This document shows positions 58,201 to 64,000 of a stretch of DNA of 64,000 bases, in pieces; the stretch's first letter is position 1; each line of letters opens with the position of its first letter. The notes below the pieces were generated by a model, which was not told the DNA's origin, ran no database searches, and was given only the letters and a program-made list of their open reading frames with translations. Both the position numbers and the translations under genes were made by a program. The stretch comes from Trichostrongylus colubriformis. Lineage: Eukaryota; Nematoda; Chromadorea; Rhabditida; Trichostrongylidae. The stretch is taken from positions 56,094,591 through 56,158,590 of the forward strand of contig OZ022258.1 in the NCBI GenBank assembly GCA_963978905.1, read 5' to 3'.

Positions 58201-61200
58201 AAACGTCTTCGCCGAAGATTGTGTCTATTATGCCTTCAATACACACCTTTTACTTTCAGAAGACCAACGGGAGGGTGATTGGCTTCGGTTCGCCTCGCTG
58301 CGGGATACGTCATGCATGAGGATTTCACTCGCATTCTCAGTGAATACAAACGTTTTTCCGGTCCGCATAGTGGGTCGCTAGCAGCAGTTCAACCGTTTCG
58401 TCAGCAATCGTAGTGAGATATAAACAGGCCCATATCAGCTATATTTCCGTTTTCATCCCATAGTTTCTGAGCAGCGTCTCGTTCCTTTCGCGCAAAGCTT
58501 TCGTGAAGAAGTCTGACCATCGGACCGGCGGTCGTTCAGGTGTTCGTTTGACGTCCCGAGGGATCCAGTCGGCAACCGTTCTGATCTAACGGTCATCGCG
58601 ATATCGCATAACGTGTCCGGCCCATTAATCTTCGATTCCTTGGCAAATACGACGGCGTCCCTGATCTTTTATCGACGACGGAGTTCGGAACTGCGGATTT
58701 CCCTCTGCCATTGCGTGTATCGGGATACTCTGTGCATGGTCTCGACGCGTTGGATGATGCCGACCGCATGCTCCTCCTGCTTACGTAGAGTCCAAGTCTC
58801 TAAGGCGTGTGTTAGGGCAGGAAGGGCAGCGGAATCGAAGAAATGGGCGCGGATCCGGATGTTCTTCGTCTTCTTCACTACTCCCTGGATGGTCTTGAAA
58901 GCTCCCCAAGCCGCCCTTTTCCTCCTGCTCAGCCCTGGTGCTATGTTGTTCGTCATATTGACTTCCCGACCTAGGTACACATAGCTGAAGCATTCGTTTC
59001 TCATGAAAATTGTCTTCGTCAGGTTCAGCTGCAGACCGATCTTTTCACACTTGTAGTTGAAATCGGCTAGCATCCGTCCGCTTGCTGGATTGTTGGTGTT
59101 ATTAGCACAATGTCGTCAGCGAAGCGGAGGTTCCTGAGTAGTCATCCACGCTGTTATCTGTGGATAGATTCCGCTCCCACGACTAATGCTGAGCTTCGGA
59201 GGTTTCTGTGTGCGTGTTTTTGGTGGCAGTGGACCAACGAAAGGGCCAACGACGCTGGCCGACTCCGTTGTGGATCGCGCCATGCATAAGGTTTCCATTG
59301 ACAATCCATTAGTTCAAAGGCGCACCACGCGGTAATTTCTGCTTACTTTTCAGGGGAAGCAGCTCCTTAGATAAGTGCTCAGGTCGCACCCATGTTGCGG
59401 CCGCAGGTGCACCTTCACGCTATTGTGCTTGCTTGAACACAACCGAGCCACGCACGCCTAACCAAATGACACCTGACCTCGGAAGAACGAGCAACTTGAA
59501 ACTCTTATGGACAAGAAATTAGTGATAAAAAAGGTAATCAAATGTAATAGTCATTTTGATGATGAAGGCAGCTTACTCATTGAGCATTTGTCCGTCTAGG
59601 CCGGTTGTGAATTGGTTGGATGAGCGTGGCTCGGTTGTGTTCAAGGAGGAACAACACCATGAGGGTACACTGCATCCGCAACAAAGGTGCAGCCTGAGTA
59701 GTCATCTAAGGATCTACTTGCCACAAGAAAGTAAGCAACTAATCTGATTACGCGTGGTGTGCCTTCAGAGAGTACACTTTCACGTTTTCTCTTGATGCGC
59801 ATTTGGCTACAGAAGTTGGGCACCTTGTTCACAGCCCAAAAGAACCGAGAGAACAGGGTGCCCTTCGACTCAGTATCTTTTGATTGTCCACACGTTCTTC
59901 CATCTAAGATTTTGTCTCAAACTTACCCTAGAAATCCTTTTTTGTATGTCCTTCGAGTTCTCAAAGCGAAGATCAAATGAAATGTTGGTTTTTGGTTTGA
60001 ACCCAGTTATCAGTTTTATCACAACTCCTCTTTATACTCTGGACCCTGCCTGAGAAATTCCTTTCATCACCGCCTACTTCAACAATTACAACTCCCCTCC
60101 CAGCGCACCGAATACGACCCTCCTGTCGAGGATTCCTCGACGGAGGCTTAACTTTGGTTACCACTGTCAGGAGTTGTGTGGACCGTGTTATTCATTCTTA
60201 TGGTCTTGAGCCGGGTTGGATCGCATTGTAGAGACTGTAACTGTGTCCTGCTAGTTAGGCAGGCTATGTACGCATCCATTTATGTGGTATACCCAGTCAA
60301 TCTACTCACCCCAAGATTGACGCTGAGTAGACTGAACATGGCAGCAGCAATAGAGACGACATCAGGTATAAAAACGATGAAAGCAATACCCATACAAATA
60401 ACTGCCGAAAAGAGCATTTGCCCGATGACGGCACCAAATTCAGCAGACTGAAAATTTGTCAGGCTTGGGTTCACGTAAAGTTGGATTTTAAACTTCATCT
60501 TATGTGTCACCTGATCGACGTAATCACTCCTCTCCGTGTATGCATACACTCCAAGTTCAGGATATTTTTTACTAATTGCACGCCATCCTTGAACGAGTGG
60601 AATCATCTCACGGTAGCTGAAAAGAGACACAAAAATGCATTATGCTCCCTAGATGGCTACGCACTCAATACTATTGCAAATAGCAGGAGCATCTAGATGT
60701 GAGTCTGACCTACGCAAGTATTTGTTGGCATCACTGCCTCATTCACAAGTATACCAAATTACCGAAAAAATAGCCTTGTATGTACATACAGTATTCCCAT
60801 CTTCATTTCTTCAAAAAGTGCCTATGGCTGTGTGCAGATTCCCGAATGTAGCGCAGAAAGAACCAATACAGCATTGCAAACATAGCGCGTGCGGCGTGTT
60901 AACCATTGTCGAGTCTTTAGATCGATGCAACACGGCGAGCATAGACTTTTTCCACACCACACTCGAATTTTCCCTGAAGAATAGGAAGAGGCCTGCTTAC
61001 CCTGACAGCGTTGTAAATCCCGTTATGAAGAGGAATGACGACAGACAGGAAGGCTTATTCAGAGCACATGCGGTTTCGTTGACTCGCATTGTACCTTTCC
61101 AGCTAGTCTCCGAGTTGATGAAGTTCGGAATGTGAACGTAAGTGAAGGCTACTTTCTTAAACAGTAGAACATTTTTGAAATGTCATGCATAATGTCAGAG

Positions 61201-62972
61201 TTAGAAGTGAGCTGAGTATCGGGGGAGGGGTTATATTTTGCGTTGGAAAGTGGAGGTCATGCTTTCGAAAATTTCTCGAATATTTTCCGAACCTCTTTTT
61301 GGATGAATTTTTGACCGATGAGGCAATCTCTGAAAAAGGACTCTAAATTGTGATCATACTTAGTACTGACCCCAATTGCTAACTAAAGTAGCAAGTAGCA
61401 TTGTTATGTTTATCGATTGACGACCATTATTTTTCTCATCTTGAGCATAGGAACAAAAAGCGTCAAAAGCGATGATTGACGGGTCGTAATACCAAAAATT
61501 TTCCTCGTCACTGGGATTTACCATGAATTAAAGAGGACTATGGCAGGAAAAACAATCCTTCAACGAACTTCCTCTTCATCCTCTATTTCTCGGAATTCTA
61601 CGAAATCCATGTAAGGCTTTAGGAAGCAGAAGGTCGATTCTGGACCATAGCTGAAATCATTCATTAGTAAAGAAAGCTTTTCTAAGTTTAGGACCTAACA
61701 GTAGAAGGTCGGGTGGGCGATGACCGTCCATCAAATTGGTGCGATCGCTGCCCACTAGCGTGACCTGGCATAACTGGGGTGTCTTAATGCACAGCCGAGG
61801 AAATCAATCCACGGATGTTGTGTAAGCAGAATTAGGATCGATAACCAAATAAAAATAGATCGAGTGTGTGTCGTAAGAAGAGGATTTGGCACCGTGGAGA
61901 TGAGGGTACCGCAGATAGCTGGGTTCTATGGCGGCTGGAACTAAATTAAGGTGTAGGACGCGCTCTGGGACCCAACAACATGCGTTGCCCTAGTTCGCAC
62001 GCATCGCGCCGTGCGCTGCACTCTGCGGTACAAAATTCTAATAGGTTGTCGGGAAAGTTCTTTCGTTTGTTAAAAACTTGCTTTTTTCCCTCAAAACTGC
62101 TTTCCAGAAATTTCTTCTGTACATATATATGTAGTACAAATTCTCACGCATCTATAGGTATTGTTGTCTTCCATCTCCCGGATAACCCTTTTCGGCAAAA
62201 TAAAAATATCAAAAGTCACCTCATTTTCAATTCCAATTTTTTTCTTTGAATGGCGTTAGACAGGGAAAGGAAAAGGTGATAATCCGATGGAGCAAGATCA
62301 GGGCTATAAGGCAGCAACTTTTATCCAAGCTCAAAAATTTAAAAAAAATTAAAAAGATTTTTTACCACTATTGAAAAAATGACTCGCCAAAAAATTCTCG
62401 AGCTTGGATAAAAATTGCTACCCCATCCACCTTATAGCTCTGATCATGCTCCATCGGATTATCACCTTTTCTTTTCCCTGTCTAACGCCATTCAAAGAAA
62501 AAATTTTTTATAATTTTTGTATTGAAAATGAGGTTGACCTTTGATATGTTTATTTTGCCGAAAAAGGTTATCCGGGAGATGGAAGACAATAATACCTATA
62601 GATGCGTAAGAACTTGTACTACATATATATGTACAGAAGAAATTTCTGGAAAGCAGTTTTGAGGGAAAAAAGCAAGTTTTAAAAAACGAAAGAACTTTCC
62701 CGACAACCTAATATTTTCACAATACGCACCTGCTTCGCTTGCTGGATTTTCATTATATTCGTGATAGCGTTTCTAGTTGTCATATGACGTGTTTTGTGAT
62801 TATTATGCTAGTTGTTTTTTGCGAATTAGCAAAACTTTAATCCTTAATCGAAGTACCTATACCTGTAGGCTGCCTGTTCGTAATCATTGATCATTCTGGT
62901 CACGTTAGTCAGTCTCTTGGGGTCCCGCAGATCGCCAGGTGTTGTCACCACAATCGCCAAAGTTTGCATTTC
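55048..62972 (-). CDS. PTR-B: Patched-related membrane protein gene, C-terminal half, eight exons; 5' part beyond right edge
   Basis: Exons on the minus strand: 62972-62863, 61650-61565, 61148-61001, 60616-60511, 60447-60310, 55913-55782, 55672-55541 and 55242-55048. All are bounded by AG and GT and all phases match, giving 348 residues and a TGA at 55048-55050. In order they encode the second ectodomain, helix 8 ([20 protein letters not shown]), the GFSVD helix, the conserved [20 protein letters not shown] block, and a last helix [16 protein letters not shown]. This is the standard second half of a nematode Patched-related protein. A 4.4-kb intron holds an RTE fragment, and a 1.2-kb intron holds a mariner palindrome. 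No stop or frameshift occurs in the eight exons. The preceding exon was not found in 63.0-64.0 kb. Confidence 0.92.
55541..55672 (-). CDS. PTR-B exon: TPREKLEHA...[11 protein letters not shown]
   Basis: 44 codons including [20 protein letters not shown] and [14 protein letters not shown], a loop and helix strongly conserved in Patched-related proteins. Acceptor ATTACAG, donor GTATGC. Confidence 0.93.
55782..55913 (-). CDS. PTR-B exon: GFSVD helix
   Basis: 44 codons: [44 protein letters not shown]. The GFSVD motif is the second-half counterpart of GIDDVF. Acceptor CTTCAG, donor GTACGG. Confidence 0.93.
56880..56985. repeat. C/A-rich imperfect tandem tract
   Basis: CCGACAAA/CTGACAAA motifs recur about every 16-20 bases (CCGACAAACCCACACACAAT, CACACCGACAAAGCCGCTGA and so on). 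Strong strand asymmetry. It lies in a PTR-B intron. Confidence 0.55.
57003..57292 (+). repeat. Pair of 44-bp direct repeats 246 bp apart
   Basis: TATACAATAGAAGATAGTAG with TACAATCTAGCACTA at 57003-57046 recurs at 57249-57292 with few changes. The GC-rich interval begins GAGCGAGTGAGCGCAGCGAG. It may be a small element or a target duplicated around one. Confidence 0.55.
58480..59130 (-). pseudogene. RTE-type non-LTR reverse transcriptase fragment in PTR-B intron
   Basis: On the minus strand: [18 protein letters not shown] (the catalytic FADD box) near 59125, a shift, then 59073-58669 [80 protein letters not shown] and a TAA. The trace continues as [24 protein letters not shown] and [20 protein letters not shown] to about 58480. 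This is the thumb/C-terminal part of an RTE-clade enzyme, with at least one frameshift and two stops and no 5' half. Confidence 0.85.
59995..60165 (-). repeat. Dispersed repeat, copy 2 (partner at 29.9 kb)
   Basis: Minus strand AAGCCTCCGTCGAGGAATCC, GTATTCGGTGCGCTGGGAGG and TATAAAGAGG match the 29872-30060 copy in order. Confidence 0.5.
60310..60447 (-). CDS. PTR-B exon: hydrophobic helices
   Basis: 46 codons: [20 protein letters not shown], then [20 protein letters not shown] and LSVNLG, two back-to-back membrane segments. Acceptor TTTTCAG, donor GTGAGT. Confidence 0.93.
60511..60616 (-). CDS. PTR-B exon: [11 protein letters not shown] stretch
   Basis: One base plus 35 codons: [20 protein letters not shown] to YVDQ. 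Acceptor TTTTCAG, donor GTGACA. Followed by a 63-bp intron (60448-60510), a short intron of the nematode type. Confidence 0.9.
61001..61148 (-). CDS. PTR-B exon: second ectodomain
   Basis: Two bases, 48 codons, two bases: [46 protein letters not shown]. Acceptor AGTAG, donor GTAAGC. Same length as the PTR-C segment at 44 kb. Confidence 0.9.
61565..61650 (-). CDS. PTR-B exon: [16 protein letters not shown]
   Basis: One base, 28 codons, one base. [20 protein letters not shown] followed by an acidic run is a family signature. Acceptor ATTTCAG. The donor is an unusual GTTGAA, chosen because it alone gives the phase needed by the next exon (C plus CC). Confidence 0.82.
62042..62710. mobile_element. 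Second palindrome of inverted mariner 3' ends, in a PTR-B intron
   Basis: About 669 bp with arms of about 320 bp, ends TAGGTTGTCGGGAAAGTTCT and its complement. The right arm on the plus strand reads KILELG, a stop, then [20 protein letters not shown] and LSNAIQ. The left arm encodes the same in reverse. This is the C-terminal catalytic block of a mariner transposase, but from a different mariner family than the 36 kb palindrome (different ends and different residues). TA lies at both ends. Confidence 0.82.
62863..62972 (-). CDS. PTR-B exon: start of second ectodomain
   Basis: 36 codons plus two bases: [20 protein letters not shown] through INDYEQAAY. The VxxPGDLxDP block begins the second ectodomain in this family. 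Acceptor GTCTAG, donor GTATAG. The split codon (AG plus C) is completed by the next exon. Confidence 0.88.
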
Positions 62973-64000
62973 CTAGACAAGTGCAGTTATGAGACAGGAT
63001 AGGTCGTCTTATGCTTCTGACGGACTCAGAGGCAGGTACTGTGGCATATCTTTAAAATAGAAGTGTAAGGGGAGTATTGAAAGGGCACTGATCAATTATA
63101 ACGTTGTAAAGGTTGAACCATGCATTTAAATTCCACACAAATCTGTCTGGGCATTTCCATTCACATCTTCCGATGGCTTGTAAAGCCAGCTGATGTTCAA
63201 CCCTTTTTCTACCCCTTCTCACCAGTTCGCTATCGCCATTAGACATGGAGCATACGGCAAATATAAGTAACAGACGAGAATCTGCACTTTCTGGATGGAA
63301 GAAACAATACTTCAAATTGACTCACAACTTCAAATGAAACCTATCTTGTACAATGGTGACTAATTGTTAATTGTCGTGGTGATCTATTGATGGTCTCGCT
63401 GCACACGGGCGGTGCAATTCGAGAGTCGTTTGTTTTTGGTGGTTTACTCATCAGCTTTTCATCTTCGTTTAGTTTTATTCGTCTTTCAATCGTTAGACTT
63501 TACTTGCCCTTATTTATCCAACAGTTACAATCTTCAACAACTTTTGCTCACCATGACCACATCACCAGCTGTGCTCGTGATCGTAGTGCGCAAACAAGTT
63601 GTCGAGTACTTACAGTGACTTCCGAGGTTTATAACTTATTTATTTATTTATTTACTTATTTATTCGTACTGTGACGCGCCTTGATAAATTATTAGGTTGA
63701 ACTCCTCATCTCGAAATTTACGATTTGATCGAATAATCTCCGTGCAATCGTATTTTGGATTGGAAATTCTTCACCGTTTCCTCGACGACCGTCCCTTTTT
63801 GCGTTTAGGGTAACTTTTGGATAGACGAGACGATTTTCAAAAGGGTAGCAATGCTTATCGATTGACAACTTTTTTCTTAGAAAAATCAGGGGACACTTTA
63901 TACCTGATGGTTGTATCGACTGGGGGAGGTGTAATTCGTTGAAAGTTCCTAGAGTAGGCTAAACCCTGGTTAGAATAATTACATAAGTGTAAAATAACAA
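62973..64000. other. Right-edge sequence, probably PTR-B intron
   Basis: No upstream PTR exon recognised. An 87-codon minus-strand frame (63052-63315) has no family resemblance. An (ATTT)n run lies at 63639-63663. Confidence 0.4.

Noticed and set aside
61441..61530. Minus-strand frame with [20 protein letters not shown] considered as an extra PTR-B exon
   Set aside because: Its only acceptor (CCCAG) gives a phase that would open with a stop after the previous exon. Ending the 61650-61565 exon at GTTC joins directly and in frame to 61148.

Overview
The window is eukaryotic, AT-rich and gene-poor. It carries small phase-consistent exons separated by long introns full of transposon debris. Gene content (Patched-related genes with short exons) and repeat content (CR1-like and RTE-like LINEs, mariner transposase, gag-type LTR elements, a DIRS/PAT-like element, tandem satellites, MITEs) suggest a clade V, strongylid/hookworm-like nematode. 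That placement is inferred from family resemblance and was not tested by a search. I found no CRISPR, rRNA or convincing functional tRNA gene.

The main genes belong to the nematode Patched-related (PTR) family, which are RND-like, sterol-sensing-domain membrane proteins. All copies are on the minus strand. PTR-A covers 19.6 kb down to 0.7 kb: nine exons join in one continuous frame of 337 residues, from the first membrane segment to the GIDDVF motif of the sterol-sensing domain, and the gene runs off the left edge. PTR-B covers 63.0 to 55.0 kb: eight exons join into 348 residues, from the second ectodomain to the stop codon, and its 5' half lies beyond the right edge. Between them, PTR-C (44.1-41.2 kb) is a decayed copy of the second half. 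Together these look like a tandem PTR cluster.

Most of the remaining sequence is mobile DNA, much of it nested in PTR introns. 1.64-3.17 kb: gag-only LTR element with near-identical LTRs. 5.0-6.94 kb: an older gag-only LTR element. 9.6-10.2 kb: inverted satellite array. 12.4 and 14.6 kb: MITEs. 16.2-17.7 kb: DIRS/PAT-like RNase H plus tyrosine recombinase remnant. 20.8 and 51.7 kb: palindromic tRNA-like elements. 25.9-27.2 kb: a 1.38-kb foldback whose arms are built from roughly 170-bp hairpin-bearing units. 28.1-29.6 kb: older inverted repeat. 31.0-34.0 kb: CR1-like reverse transcriptase between inverted copies of another repeat. 36.35-37.03 kb: palindrome made of two mariner 3' ends. 43.4 kb: MITE with a paralogous empty site at 49 kb. 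46.3-47.1 kb: satellite array. 47.5-48.5 kb: broken mariner transposase. 58.5-59.1 kb: RTE-type reverse transcriptase fragment inside a PTR-B intron. 62.04-62.71 kb: a second mariner 3'-3' palindrome, also inside a PTR-B intron.

The stretches at 19.7-25.8, 34.0-36.3, 37.0-40.7, 44.1-46.2 and 49.5-55.0 kb hold no gene I can recognise. They contain scattered weak ORFs and candidate exons, which are noted as such.
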